Shown one piece after another: positions 17,781 through 27,113 of a DNA stretch of 64,000 nucleotides. Positions within the stretch are counted from its first letter, which is position 1. Each line of letters begins with the position of its first letter. The notes beneath the pieces are model-generated. The model was not told the DNA's origin. It saw only the letters and a program-made list of their open reading frames with translations, and ran no database searches. This DNA comes from Thermogutta sp039793925 (lineage in GTDB: Bacteria > Planctomycetota > Planctomycetia > Pirellulales > Thermoguttaceae), in NCBI RefSeq assembly GCF_039793925.1, contig NZ_JBAMME010000334.1, forward strand, positions 15,307 to 79,306. Direction: 5' to 3'. The position numbers were made by a program, and so were the translations under genes.

Positions 17781-19460
17781 TTAACTATTTTCAGACGGAG
17801 AACTCTTTTGACCACCTGCTGGCGCCACAGCACCAGTCGAAGTGTCTCCACCGGCACCATTTTTCGGGCCGTCACTGCCGTTGGCCCGCGCGGTTGCTTG
17901 CTGCCGGTTTGGAGTGGTCACCGATTCCGAGCGGCGCTCCGTCTCTCTACGATCTTCCGTGCGTCGTTCCGGATATTTGATCCGCCCATGGTACATCGCT
18001 ACGAGTGACTTGATGAGGCTGTCTTCGATGGTGCGAAGCTCTCGTAGCGTCAGATTGGTATCATCAAACTGACCCTCATGCAGTTTCTTTTCGGCGATGT
18101 CTCGGACAACCGCCTCAATGCGGGATGGGGCCGGGTCCTTCAGGCTGCGGACGGCACTTTCCACAGCATCAGCGAGCATAAGCACAGCGGCCTCTTTGGT
18201 CTGCGGACGCGGTCCCGGGTAGCGGAAGTTATTTTCATCCACCTTGGGTGCTTCCGGCTGGCTCTCCTGCTTTCCCCGGGCGCGCTCGTAGAAATACTCC
18301 ACAAGCGTCGTGCCGTGATGCTGTTCGATAAAGTCGATGATCAACTCTGGAAGATGATGCTGCCGCGCAAGGTCCGCTCCATCTTTGACATGGGCGATGA
18401 TGACCAGGCTGCTCATGGTCGGTTCAAGGGTTTCGTGTTTACTGGGAGCATCGGCTTGATTCTCGATGAAATAGCCTGGCTTGAGCATTTTCCCGATGTC
18501 GTGAAAATACGCTCCAACCCGCACGAGCAATCCGCGGGCACCAATGGACTCGGCTGCCGCCTCCGCTAGCGCTCCCACGTTGATCGAGTGATTGTACGTG
18601 CTCGGGGCCCGGCGAGCTAATTCTCTCAAAAGCGGGTGCGACAGATCGCTCAGCTCCAAGAGCGACATATCCGTGAGTACGCCGAAGAAGCGTTCCACAA
18701 ACGGAAGCAACCCTTCCATGAGGAAACCGCTCACCACGCAGGCAAGGGCGAGGCGGCCTAACTCGGCGAGTAGTACCGTATCCACTGGCACTTGGTTGAG
18801 GAGGGCCACGAGCAAGCGAACAACCACACCAACAGCCGCCGCCCCCATGCTGACGTAAAGCAACTTCGTCCGCGTGCGAATGGAATCGAGCTGAAGAATC
18901 GCCCAGGCGACGACGGCCCCCCATAACAAGACGGCCCCCACTTCCATTCCCGTACCCAGCACCACCACCAGAATCATGACCCCGGCGAATAGGAGTGCCA
19001 GCTCCCGGTGATAGGCCACCGCGAGCGTCTGTCCAAAGATGATCATCGGGATCAATTCAGCATAGGGGACCTCTCTGGCCAGCCACTGGGCCAGAGCGAC
19101 GGTCACAACCAGAAGGACGAGCACGCTGGCGAGGGAATGGAGCTTCACCAGCACACGGCGTTCCCGAAAGAAAAGGTACAAGGCCACGACTCCTAGAAGG
19201 CCTACCATCAAAAGCCAAACGGCGATAAACCTTTCCACCGTGTGAAGCCAGGCACCTCGCTGGGGGGTCGGCACCACCTCTGGTTCCGCGCCTTCGGAGT
19301 CAGTTCCGCGGAGATGCCAATGCAAAGTGCCGGCGGGTAGAGAGTACCGGGCATCAATCGCCAGATTCCCTGACCGCTCGGGTTGGGGGGGCAGCATCCC
19401 ATGAATGCTCACGGTCAATAGGGTCGCCGCCATCAGCCCGAGAACCGCTCGCAGCCCCAC
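17781..19460 (-). CDS. HD-domain phosphohydrolase, PgpH-like 7TM-HD membrane protein with a short extracellular part
   Basis: 559 residues from GTG 19460. TM1 (~5-22), a short outside segment of ~50 residues, then six to seven TM helices (~75-240) and a cytoplasmic HDIG-type domain: 'RRAPSTYNHSINVGALAEAA', 'GAYFHDIGKM', 'HHLPELIIDFIEQHHGTTL', 'LMLADAVES'. PgpH-type enzymes hydrolyse c-di-AMP. The usual ~230-residue 7TMR-HDED extracellular domain is missing. The reading frame stays open upstream to 19574 with family-like basic sequence (KRKRAERLAGL) but contains no standard start; ATC at 19574 has AAGGGAGG in front, so the true start may be there. The tail is polar and low-complexity. Follows phoH, a usual pairing. 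Confidence 0.85.
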   Translation of the reverse strand: MGLRAVLGLMAATLLTVSIHGMLPPQPERSGNLAIDARYSLPAGTLHWHLRGTDSEGAEPEVVPTPQRGAWLHTVERFIAVWLLMVGLLGVVALYLFFRERRVLVKLHSLASVLVLLVVTVALAQWLAREVPYAELIPMIIFGQTLAVAYHRELALLFAGVMILVVVLGTGMEVGAVLLWGAVVAWAILQLDSIRTRTKLLYVSMGAAAVGVVVRLLVALLNQVPVDTVLLAELGRLALACVVSGFLMEGLLPFVERFFGVLTDMSLLELSDLSHPLLRELARRAPSTYNHSINVGALAEAAAESIGARGLLVRVGAYFHDIGKMLKPGYFIENQADAPSKHETLEPTMSSLVIIAHVKDGADLARQHHLPELIIDFIEQHHGTTLVEYFYERARGKQESQPEAPKVDENNFRYPGPRPQTKEAAVLMLADAVESAVRSLKDPAPSRIEAVVRDIAEKKLHEGQFDDTNLTLRELRTIEDSLIKSLVAMYHGRIKYPERRTEDRRETERRSESVTTPNRQQATARANGSDGPKNGAGGDTSTGAVAPAGGQKSSPSENS

Positions 19461-19586
19461 TTCAGTCCGGCGAAGACGGTTCCAGGCCAGTTCCCACTTG
19501 GTGGGGACCTGAACCAGCCCGGCCAGGCGCTCCGCACGTTTTCGTTTTGGTGCACCGAATTTTAGAAAACCGATCGCACGCCTCCC

Positions 19587-20387
19587 TTACGCATCCGAAA
19601 TTTCCTCGCTCATGGGCCCGGAGATCTCAGATCGTTCCTCTTGCCGATGAGACGCACTGGTCTCAGAGCTCCGGTCCCTCCGGGACGATCGCCCCTCGTA
19701 GGCATCCACAATAGCCTGAACGAGGGGATGCCGGACAATATCCGCCCTAGTCAGCTCAACCTGCGCAATCCCCGGGATATGCCGAAGCCTCGTCCATGCG
19801 TCCACCAATCCGCTCTTTGTGTTGGGAGGAAGATCGATCTGGGTCGTGTCTCCCGACACAACGATCTTGGATTGATGGCCCATGCGCGTGAGGAACATTT
19901 TCATCTGAGCCACGGTGGTATTCTGAGCTTCGTCGAGGATCATGAATGCCTCGTTGAGTGTACGGCCACGCATATATGCGAGGGGCAGCACTTCAATGCG
20001 TTCCTCCTCAGCATAGCGAGCAGCCATGTCATACCCCACTATATCCCGGAGTGCGTCCATAAGCGGTCGCAGATAGGGCGAAATTTTCGCCTGAAGATCG
20101 CCCGGCAAAAATCCCAAACTCTCCCCAGCCTCGACAGCAGGTCGAGTCAGAACGACCTTGCGGATTCGCTGCTCTCGCAGGGCCGCCACCGCCATCGCCA
20201 CGGCGAGGTAAGTCTTGCCGGTTCCCGCCGGGCCGATACAGAACACAATGTCGTGCTTCTCGATGGCCGACACGTATCGCGCCTGCCCGGGTGTTCGCGG
20301 ATAAACCCGGCGTCCACCGAACACTTCAATAGGCGGGACATCTTCCTGAATCGGGCCCGTTCTCACCTCCAGCAGAAGCCGGCGCAC
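19587..20387 (-). CDS. PhoH-like ATPase, main part
   Basis: 266 residues. P-loop 'GPAGTGKTYLAVAMAV', the PhoH signature 'TRPAVEAGESLGFLPGDLQ', Walker B 'FMILDEAQNTT' and 'KIVVSGDTTQIDLP'. PhoH ATPases are linked to RNA metabolism, often beside ybeY and the PgpH gene. Full-length PhoH proteins are ~320 residues with an N-terminal KH-like domain; here that domain is in the overlapping +1 frame (next entry). Either a single-base change or sequencing error split the gene, or the GTG at 20387 starts a separate protein. Frame B could continue as 'APEEVRRLLLEVRTGPI', exactly the family's linker. Confidence 0.88.
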   Translation of the reverse strand: MRRLLLEVRTGPIQEDVPPIEVFGGRRVYPRTPGQARYVSAIEKHDIVFCIGPAGTGKTYLAVAMAVAALREQRIRKVVLTRPAVEAGESLGFLPGDLQAKISPYLRPLMDALRDIVGYDMAARYAEEERIEVLPLAYMRGRTLNEAFMILDEAQNTTVAQMKMFLTRMGHQSKIVVSGDTTQIDLPPNTKSGLVDAWTRLRHIPGIAQVELTRADIVRHPLVQAIVDAYEGRSSRRDRSSETSASHRQEERSEISGPMSEEISDA

Positions 20388-20598
20388 TTCCTCGGGCGCG
20401 AACGAGCGATTGCAGACGCTCCAGGATTTCTGTGGCCTGGAGCACTGCGGCGTCTTCCCCGCTGACGTAAATTTTATTGTTGTTGGCCGTCACCCGGACT
20501 CCCAGCACCTCCCGGATCATCCGCGCGTGCTGATCGCAAGGTCCCAGAACACCGGCCAGCGTCTCCCAGTTGACAATCGAGATGGAACGCTCACTCAT
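20326..20598 (-). pseudogene. N-terminal KH-like domain of the same PhoH gene, out of frame with the rest
   Basis: 90 residues. Residues 1-68 ('WETLAGVLGPCDQHARMIRE', 'VLGVRVTANNNKIYVSGEDA', 'ATEILERLQSLVRA') match the N-terminal domain of PhoH proteins, and the match stops at ~20400, where the ATPase begins in the other frame. The remaining residues (RGSAPASAGGENG...) look like a shifted frame. Joining the two needs a +1 shift near CGCGCCCGAGG (20404-20394). Could be a true frameshift, a sequence error or a programmed shift. Confidence 0.65.
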
Positions 20599-20990
20599 CG
20601 AACGAAGGGCAACACCTCCCTTAAATCGTTTCAGGCTTGATGATTCTTACAATCCTTCAGGCAAGCTTCCCGCAACCTTGGCACTCAATTTCAGACCAGG
20701 CAGTGTGTTTTCCGGTCCTTTCCACAGCGGCTTACCTTGGACCTCTTTCAACGAGCTGCGGCTACCTAATGCTCTACTATAGTCAATCTTATACCGTGTC
20801 GCATGCCAAGTATCTCCCTGCTATAGGGTGACATGGAATACTCCTTAAGTATCGATTGGCGTTGAATTACCCACAACGCAGACCACGCTCAAACCGGAAT
20901 CGCTCAAGTTCCCTGATATCCGGGCAAGCCAACTGATTTTCGGCCGGGAATCACGCGGTACTGCACGCGGATGAGCCACACAGACGAGCG
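20599..20990. other. Intergenic stretch, no gene seen
   Basis: About 390 bases with no convincing reading frame on either strand. It should hold the promoter of the phoH-HD unit; I see no clear -35/-10 pair. Confidence 0.5.
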
Positions 20991-21332
20991 CTAAATGTTC
21001 AGATCTTTAAACCCCAAGTAGGTGTGACAATACGGACAAATCCTGGTGGCCGCAATAATCTCACGATGGCACTTTTCGCAAATCTTTTTAGGCAGTCGCG
21101 TCGGCGCCGGTTGCGACGGCCCTTCACTGACGGACTCAGCAATGGGGTTTTCCGCCCGAGGTGGCGGGGCCTCCCCAAGAAGCTTCAAAATCTCGTCCTC
21201 ACTGAGGCTCTGTTTTTTCTCGGGGACCTTTACTTTGGCCCCACAAACCGGACACGTGCCTGTCCGGCCGCTATATTCTTCGCGGACCTTCAATCGATGC
21301 CCATGAGGACAGTAAACTTCGATAAAGGACAT
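20991..21332 (-). CDS. Small zinc-ribbon protein
   Basis: 113 residues from ATG 21332, which has GAGAGG upstream; in-frame starts further upstream are less likely. Two zinc-binding modules: N-terminal 'YCPHGHRLKV...GTCPVCGAKVKVP' and C-terminal 'CEKCHREI...ICPYCHTYLGF', joined by a proline-rich linker. Similar two-ribbon proteins are common in planctomycetes; their role is unknown, nucleic-acid or protein binding being plausible. Confidence 0.8.
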   Translation of the reverse strand: MSFIEVYCPHGHRLKVREEYSGRTGTCPVCGAKVKVPEKKQSLSEDEILKLLGEAPPPRAENPIAESVSEGPSQPAPTRLPKKICEKCHREIIAATRICPYCHTYLGFKDLNI

Positions 21333-22034
21333 AACTGCGGACCTCTCGCTGAGCCGCTCGAGGATAAGCAAAATCTCCTCACGACACCTTGGGCCTCCTT
21401 TCTCGCGGTTTCATTCCCTTTTTGCTGAACATTTCCTTCATTTCCCCGGTCGCGGTCCTCTTAAATCGAACCTTCGCCGTACGCAGCCGCGGATTCCCGG
21501 ACAGCGGTTTTGAGGGCGCACCACGCGCTACTTAAGCCTTCCATCAATATAATGGCTGCATTCCCGTCCCGCGCAGAAGGTCCGCGCGAGAAACTCCATC
21601 ACGAGCCTAAGCCACATTCCGCATTCACACCACTGCCACCCAACAGCCCGTCACGCGAGTGTGGCCGCCGCAAAAATCTGACCGCGATGCTCGCTCCAGA
21701 TTATTAACCCCGCCGGCCGCTTATCGGCCCGTTAGTACTACCTAATCGAAATTCACTATAATGCACAGCTTTCTAATTTAACCTCTCTTCACCATTTTCC
21801 GATTCGGGTGCCGCGATGTCGCAGGAGCCCCGCGCACTAGCCGAAATCGGAGCGCCCCATACTATGTTACCCACGATTCGACTTATGTCAAATATTAGCC
21901 GAAAAGATTTGCGAGCGATCGACTGGGTCCCAAGACGTCAGAGGACCTGCCTTAATGACTGCTCAAAAGGCTAGGAGCTTTGGTCCCTCTTTTCACCCGA
22001 AGGAAAACACTCCAGGTGGCAGGTCCCAAAATCG
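21333..22034. other. Intergenic stretch, no gene seen
   Basis: About 700 bases between the zinc-ribbon gene and the end of the protease-like gene. Reading frames here are short and lack ribosome-binding sites or family signals. No repeat or RNA gene recognised. Confidence 0.5.
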
Positions 22035-23567
22035 TCAATTTCCAGGACCGGATGCAGGCTTCGGGGTGGGTTCTTCGATCCGCATCAACGGGAGACTGGG
22101 TAACGATTTCATGTAAGCTGCGTACTGCTCGTCCAATTGTGAGAAGCGTACTCCCGTCAGTTGGGAAAGGCTGTCTGCATGATCACGGCCGAGGTAAACG
22201 GCTGCCAAAAAATTCACCAAAGCATCCCGGTAGCGCCCGCCATCAAAATGCATAAAAAACTGCGTTAACCCGGCCGCCTGACTGTAGAGAGCTCCGATCC
22301 GCGAGTCGGTCTGAAATTCCTCCATGCCCAAATTACAAAACTTTTCCAGCGGGATGTAAAAACGATCCTGGAGGAATCGCACCCGGGCGGCCAATAGCCG
22401 CGGTGTATCAATTCCCCCGAGCACAAAGAAATCCCCTTCTTGGCGCAGCGTCTCGAGATACATAGCCGCTCCTTCGATCACCCAGTAATTGCAGCGGAAT
22501 CCAGGATTTGGCACCGATCGGCCGACCTCCTGGAACAACTGGTGTGTGGCTTCATGATAGGCAGTGGAGGCGTCAAAACCTGGTCCCGCAAAAAAATAAC
22601 AACAGCGACTCGCACCGTCGTACAGCCCGACGCTGAGTTCGACCTGCGGATACCGACTTTTCAAAGCTGCGTTGTACTCCTCGCGATTGCGGAAGAGGAC
22701 TACGCGGTGCTGTACCGGATTGCCCGCTGGCGGGCGATTGCGAAGATCGAACAGCGCACGGATTTGCGCGTCTGTGGTGTAAAACCGAATGAACAGGCGG
22801 CTCCATACTTCATTGAGCCGCTCGAACTGTTCGGCCAGGCGAACCCCCTCCTCCAGGCTGTGATTCGTCAGGACCCGATAATGTTCGGTTTCCACCACCC
22901 AGCCGTTCTGAAGTGTGCTCCTCAGCTTGCGATCCTCTTCCACTGAGATCCATCGGTTGTTGTAGAAGCGTTCCCCCTGCTCGTACCGGGCAACGTAGCT
23001 TTTGGGTAACCAGCCGAAACGATCGTGCCACACATCTCCTGCCCGCAATCGGCGGACTTCATAAGGCGTGCGCCAGTATCCGGAATAGGCCTGGAAACCG
23101 AAAAGGCGACGAAGTCCTTCGTGATCGGGATTCTCGTGAAGGGCTGCCATGGCCAAGTCCAGGGCGAGAGCAGCTCGTCCCTGCCTGATAGCCCCGCGGG
23201 CTAAAGCAAACAAGGCGTCAGCCTGCTCTTTTCTCAGGGCCGCCCAACGTCTGAACCACTCTTGACGCGCCGGCGACTCTTCTTCCGAGGGTTCAAGGGT
23301 ACCCATCTTGCGTGGCAGAATGGGCACCAGAAGGCGGTCTTCCAGAACCGGGTGTAGCCACCGACGAGTCCGTTCGGCTTCTTCCGTCAATCCCTGGCTT
23401 TCGCACCACTCCGCCAGAGACTCGAGCTTTCCTCGGTAGGCCTCCGTCTGACGTCTGAGAGCGTCAGTAAGTTCGTCCGCCGAAACGGAGGCGGTAACCA
23501 CAAAAGACGTGACCGCTAATCCCAGGACTTGCCACAAATAAACCTTGTAGTTGGTTCCTATAGCCAT
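22035..23567 (-). CDS. Exported DUF1570-like protein with HExxH zinc-protease motif
   Basis: 510 residues from ATG 23567, with GGGAG 6 bases upstream. Signal peptide or anchor at ~8-30 ('LWQVLGLAVTSFVVTASVSA'). The first half is helical and TPR-like, with 'GYWRTPYEVRRLRAGDVWHD'. The second half reads 'HYRVLTNHSLEEGVRLAEQF' and holds the motif 'AYHEATHQLFQE' followed by 'YWVIEGAAMYLET', i.e. HExxH plus a downstream glutamate, the gluzincin pattern. DUF1570 proteins are found widely in planctomycetes; substrate unknown. Stands alone. Confidence 0.8.
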   Translation of the reverse strand: MAIGTNYKVYLWQVLGLAVTSFVVTASVSADELTDALRRQTEAYRGKLESLAEWCESQGLTEEAERTRRWLHPVLEDRLLVPILPRKMGTLEPSEEESPARQEWFRRWAALRKEQADALFALARGAIRQGRAALALDLAMAALHENPDHEGLRRLFGFQAYSGYWRTPYEVRRLRAGDVWHDRFGWLPKSYVARYEQGERFYNNRWISVEEDRKLRSTLQNGWVVETEHYRVLTNHSLEEGVRLAEQFERLNEVWSRLFIRFYTTDAQIRALFDLRNRPPAGNPVQHRVVLFRNREEYNAALKSRYPQVELSVGLYDGASRCCYFFAGPGFDASTAYHEATHQLFQEVGRSVPNPGFRCNYWVIEGAAMYLETLRQEGDFFVLGGIDTPRLLAARVRFLQDRFYIPLEKFCNLGMEEFQTDSRIGALYSQAAGLTQFFMHFDGGRYRDALVNFLAAVYLGRDHADSLSQLTGVRFSQLDEQYAAYMKSLPSLPLMRIEEPTPKPASGPGN

Positions 23568-23888
23568 GACAGCTCCCAAATTGCGGGAACGGAGACCAGC
23601 GGCAAAAATGCACTGCTCGAGCAAGTTGTCTCTTTTTTTGAGTGTACCACACGTCCAGAGGTTCCAGGCTGGAATCCACCCCCTTTTGGAAGTGCCGAGC
23701 GATATTTCCTGGCCTAGGTGCCGGGTTCTCCCGGGGACTCAAATTGATCCGTTTCTCAGCTGAGCACGAACGGGGGTTTCCAATCTACGAGAGCCCGGCA
23801 CACTTTCCGCATTCAAGCGGTTCCGACTTGAGCCTGACTCGTCTCAATCTTGGTGAGAATCCGCCGGCGGCCAAGGGCCCAATGAGTA

Positions 23889-23913
23889 GTAGTGGCAATT
23901 TACGAATTGCGCC
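23889..23913. repeat. Palindromic repeat, family A copy 1
   Basis: Core GGCAATT-TACG-AATTGC. Two more copies with the same arms lie at 34229 and 51959, all between genes. Confidence 0.6.
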
Positions 23914-24058
23914 TATTCCCTGCGTTGGCATCCGCCTCCGCAGGGTGTGAACTTCACTGACACCAACGAGTGACTTTTCTCTTTTATGGCTCTCATTTAA
24001 AATCAACGTTTCGCGATGCAATTCAATAGATACGTGAGTTTGGCCGGAAGGACAACCT

Positions 24059-25141
24059 ATGACAAATCCGATCAACCCGTTGCGAGTAGCAGTCATCGGC
24101 GGTGATGGTACGGGTCCCGAAGTGGTGGCCGAGGCTGTCAAAGTGTTGAAGGCAGTGGCCCAACTCGAGGGCATCCAGCTCGAACTCCGCGAATTTGATC
24201 TGGGAGGCGAGCGCTACCTGCGAACGGGAGAGGTGCTTCCGGAGGATGTTTTTCAGGAGTTGAAAACCTTTCCCGCCATTCTCTTGGGGGCCATCGGCCA
24301 TCCTGACGTACCTCCGGGGATCCTGGAACGCGGGCTTCTCCTGCAGTTACGGTTTCGATTCGACCAGTACATCAATCTCCGCCCGGTGAAGCTCTATCCC
24401 GGGGTGGAAACACCGCTTGCGGGCAAGGGTCCCGACGATATCGACTTTGTGGTGGTGCGGGAAAATACGGAAGATCTTTACGCTGGTATCGGCGGTTTCC
24501 TGAAAAAGGGAACTCCCGACGAAGTGGCCATCCAAACTGCCATTTACACCCGTAAGGGTTGTGAGCGGTGCATCCGCTGGGCCTTTGAGTACACTCGCAA
24601 ACGCAACAAAAAGAAACGGCTTACTCTGGTAGCCAAGACCAACGTGCTGACCTACGGGCACGATCTCTGGTGGCGCACCTTCCAGGAAGTGGCCCGCGAA
24701 TACCCCGATATTCAAACCGACTACAACCACGTGGATGCATGCTGCATGTGGATGGTCAAGAATCCCGAATATTACGACGTTATCGTGACGACCAACATGT
24801 TCGGGGACATCATCACCGACCTGGCCGCCATCATCCAGGGTGGAATGGGAGTGGCCGCCGGAGCCAACATAAATCCCGAGCCGGGCGGCACGAGCATGTT
24901 CGAGCCCATGGGCGGCAGCGCTCCCAAGTACACCGGCAAGGGGATGATCAATCCCATCGCAGCTATCGCAGCGGCCGGAATGCTTCTCGAACACACCGGC
25001 CATGAACGAGCGGCAGAACGGGTCAACAAGGCCATCCAGATCGTGACAGGTACGAAGATGAAGAGCCAGGCCGCGGGAAAGATGGGATACACCACCTCGC
25101 AGGTTGGCGATCTGGTGGTGGAGGCTCTTCACCAAGTCTGA
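24059..25141 (+). CDS. leuB: 3-isopropylmalate dehydrogenase (isocitrate/isopropylmalate dehydrogenase family)
   Basis: Oxidative decarboxylation of 3-isopropylmalate to 2-oxoisocaproate precursor in leucine synthesis, NAD-dependent. 360 residues: start 'VAVIGGDGTGPEVVAEAVKV', substrate-binding 'LLLQLRFRFDQYINLRPVKL', 'VVVRENTEDLYAGIGG', metal-binding 'VTTNMFGDIITDLAAIIQGG' and 'FEPMGGSAPKYTGK'. Isocitrate and tartrate dehydrogenases share this fold, so the exact substrate is inferred from 'LRFRFDQYINLRP' and size. AAGGA precedes the ATG. Not next to other leu genes here. Confidence 0.85.
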   Translation: MTNPINPLRVAVIGGDGTGPEVVAEAVKVLKAVAQLEGIQLELREFDLGGERYLRTGEVLPEDVFQELKTFPAILLGAIGHPDVPPGILERGLLLQLRFRFDQYINLRPVKLYPGVETPLAGKGPDDIDFVVVRENTEDLYAGIGGFLKKGTPDEVAIQTAIYTRKGCERCIRWAFEYTRKRNKKKRLTLVAKTNVLTYGHDLWWRTFQEVAREYPDIQTDYNHVDACCMWMVKNPEYYDVIVTTNMFGDIITDLAAIIQGGMGVAAGANINPEPGGTSMFEPMGGSAPKYTGKGMINPIAAIAAAGMLLEHTGHERAAERVNKAIQIVTGTKMKSQAAGKMGYTTSQVGDLVVEALHQV

Positions 25142-25219
25142 AACCGACGGCACTATCGTAACGTTGCGAGCAGAGTCTGTCGGTCGCTTAACGGACCCAA
25201 ATCCCGGGGACAGCGGTCT

Positions 25220-25239
25220 GACCCGAGGCTCGGGTCTTT
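25220..25239 (+). terminator. Hairpin after leuB
   Basis: GACCCGA (25220-25226) pairs with TCGGGTC (25230-25236), 3-base loop, followed by TTTA. It lies between the convergent leuB and SOUL genes. Confidence 0.45.
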
Positions 25240-25277
25240 ACAATATGCAAGGAGCGTTCATGGATGGAAAACTGCCC

Positions 25278-26126
25278 TCAGTTATTCGCTGATGACTTTT
25301 CCCGCACCGGTATCTGGTACTCCCAGTAATACTTGTCCCGCGGGACGAAGGGGCTGTTGTAACCCAAAAGGCGCGGTGGCCCCGCAACTTCCCACCCATT
25401 CCCATGATGCGCGAGCCAATCCTGCACGCGCTGACGGGCAAGCTGAAGAGCCTGATTCGATCGGGGACCTCTGATGCCGGTACTTACAAACCAACCGCCT
25501 GGCAAATCGCGGACTTCCACGGCACCGTCTTCACCTGGATTACCCTGGTCCGGGCGTTCATAAAGAAAGGCCATCAGCAAAGGGCGCTGCGTGTTGTCTT
25601 CCAGTGTCATTTCGACGGGTGCCGTCATGGCCACGTTATTCTTTTTGATGTGGAGAAAAAGCCGCCAGAAGGCCGTTCCGCTATCGCGGGTTACCGCCGC
25701 CCGATAGCCGGGATACAGCTTGACCTCTACCTCGCCAACAGGAGTGCAAGGTGGAAACCCAACTGGCAAATTGGCCTCCGCTATTGGACGAAATCGCAGG
25801 TCTTCCACGATGGCTTTCAGAGCGGGAAGGACTTCGGACTGATTGGCATCGGCAGCAACACTTTTTTTCAGATCTTTCAATCGTGCCGCGATATATGAGT
25901 TTTCGGGCAACAACGCAATCGCCCGGTCAATGGCTTCCGTCAGAACCGACGTTCTGACTGTTGGATCTGTCTCCTGAACAGTTTTGGCCAATTCGTCCGC
26001 GGCCTTCTGATAGTTTTTGGCCATGGGATGTTCGGGGAATTCCGCCCCGTCACCGAATACACTGCCGAATATTAAAGCGAGAATTCCTACCGCGCCAAAG
26101 AAGATGCCAATTATTGCTGGTTTCAT
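25278..26126 (-). CDS. SOUL-family heme-binding protein, membrane-anchored
   Basis: 282 residues. An N-terminal hydrophobic segment (~5-25, 'IIGIFFGAVGILALIFGSVF') anchors or exports it; a helical stretch follows, then the SOUL domain from ~120: 'VEVKLYPGYRAAVTRDSG', 'NNVAMTAPVEM', 'LGYNSPFVPRDKYYWEYQIP'. SOUL proteins bind heme or are involved in heme release in other organisms; function in planctomycetes is not known. GAAAGG precedes the ATG. A fasciclin-domain gene lies upstream on the same strand, with a 160-base gap. Confidence 0.87.
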   Translation of the reverse strand: MKPAIIGIFFGAVGILALIFGSVFGDGAEFPEHPMAKNYQKAADELAKTVQETDPTVRTSVLTEAIDRAIALLPENSYIAARLKDLKKSVAADANQSEVLPALKAIVEDLRFRPIAEANLPVGFPPCTPVGEVEVKLYPGYRAAVTRDSGTAFWRLFLHIKKNNVAMTAPVEMTLEDNTQRPLLMAFLYERPDQGNPGEDGAVEVRDLPGGWFVSTGIRGPRSNQALQLARQRVQDWLAHHGNGWEVAGPPRLLGYNSPFVPRDKYYWEYQIPVREKSSANN

Positions 26127-26287
26127 GGTTTACGGACCTTTCTTTACAAATGGTTCTTGATTCCCTCAAAAATCTTCTACCGTATGAAGCGACAATCCGA
26201 AGGGTCGGAGAGTTGCAATCCCCGACCACTTCGGACGCTCGCAGGGGTTTCAAACAACAGTCAATCTAGTTCAAGGGAGGCTAATCT

Positions 26288-26836
26288 TTAACCCTTGGTT
26301 CCACCGGCATTGCAGGAGGAAGAACCCTCACCCTCTGACTTCTCCGGCGGTAGAATCACGGCATCAATGACGTGGATGATGCCGTTAGACGCCCGGATGT
26401 CGGTCTTCAGGACCTTGGCCTGATTCACCTTCACTCCCGCGTCGCCCACGGTAATCTTGATGGGGGACCCCTGAACCGTCTTCAGGCTTTTGCTAGCGAC
26501 CACCTTCTCCGCAGGGTACTCACCAGCGACTACGTGGTAGGTGAGCACAGCGGTCAACTTCGCTTTGTCTTTGAGGAGAGATTCGAGAGTACCCTCAGGC
26601 AACTTGGCGAAGGCCTCATCGGTAGGGGCGAATACCGTAAAGGGTCCTTTGCCTTTCAAAGTCTCGACCAAGCCGGCAGCCTGGAGCGCTTTGGCGAGAG
26701 TCTTGAACGAGCCCGCCTCGACGGCTACATCCACAATGTCCTTTTTGGCTGCCTCCTCAGCGCGATTCATCTGAACCAGACCGAACCCTCCGAGTAGCAC
26801 AGCCATCGCGACCGCAGCAAACGTAAACCGACGCAT
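26288..26836 (-). CDS. Exported fasciclin (FAS1) domain protein
   Basis: 182 residues from ATG 26836, preceded by GGAGG at 7 bases. Signal peptide ~1-27 ('FAAVAMAVLLGGFGLVQM'). One FAS1 domain: 'SFKTLAKALQAAGLVETLKG', 'GPFTVFAPTDEAFAKLP', 'LTYHVVAGEYPAEKVV', 'SNGIIHVIDAVILPP'. FAS1 modules act in adhesion. The tail ends in Ser/Gly/Cys. Divergent from the B12-binding regulator at 27114, with a palindrome in the gap. Confidence 0.93.
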   Translation of the reverse strand: MRRFTFAAVAMAVLLGGFGLVQMNRAEEAAKKDIVDVAVEAGSFKTLAKALQAAGLVETLKGKGPFTVFAPTDEAFAKLPEGTLESLLKDKAKLTAVLTYHVVAGEYPAEKVVASKSLKTVQGSPIKITVGDAGVKVNQAKVLKTDIRASNGIIHVIDAVILPPEKSEGEGSSSCNAGGTKG

Positions 26837-26876
26837 CACAAAACCTCCTTACCCTAAAGGGACCTACGAACGGCTC

Positions 26877-26897
26877 GGGCATGCCGCTTGCATGCCC
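26877..26897. promoter_or_regulatory. Perfect inverted repeat between fasciclin and CarH-like genes
   Basis: GGGCATGC (26877-26884) and GCATGCCC (26890-26897) with a 5-base spacer. It lies 41 bases upstream of the fasciclin gene start and could be an operator or a repeat. Confidence 0.4.
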
Positions 26898-27113
26898 GTG
26901 AGCGAATACAATTCGTTCATTTCGATCACAAGTAGTCTATACCTGGCAAAGTGTTCGGGCAAGGGGCAACTGCAAAAATTCTCGTCCTGCCTCCAGGCCA
27001 TGCAGAAAACGCGTAGAGCACGCGGGATGCCTTTAAAAGTGCAGCAAAACGGTATAGGATTAGGTAATGGGAACGGTTCTCCTGGCAATTAACATATCGT
27101 TCAAATCGTTCAA

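Noticed and set aside
24347..25153. Minus-strand frame of 268 codons opposite leuB
   Set aside because: Antisense shadow of leuB.
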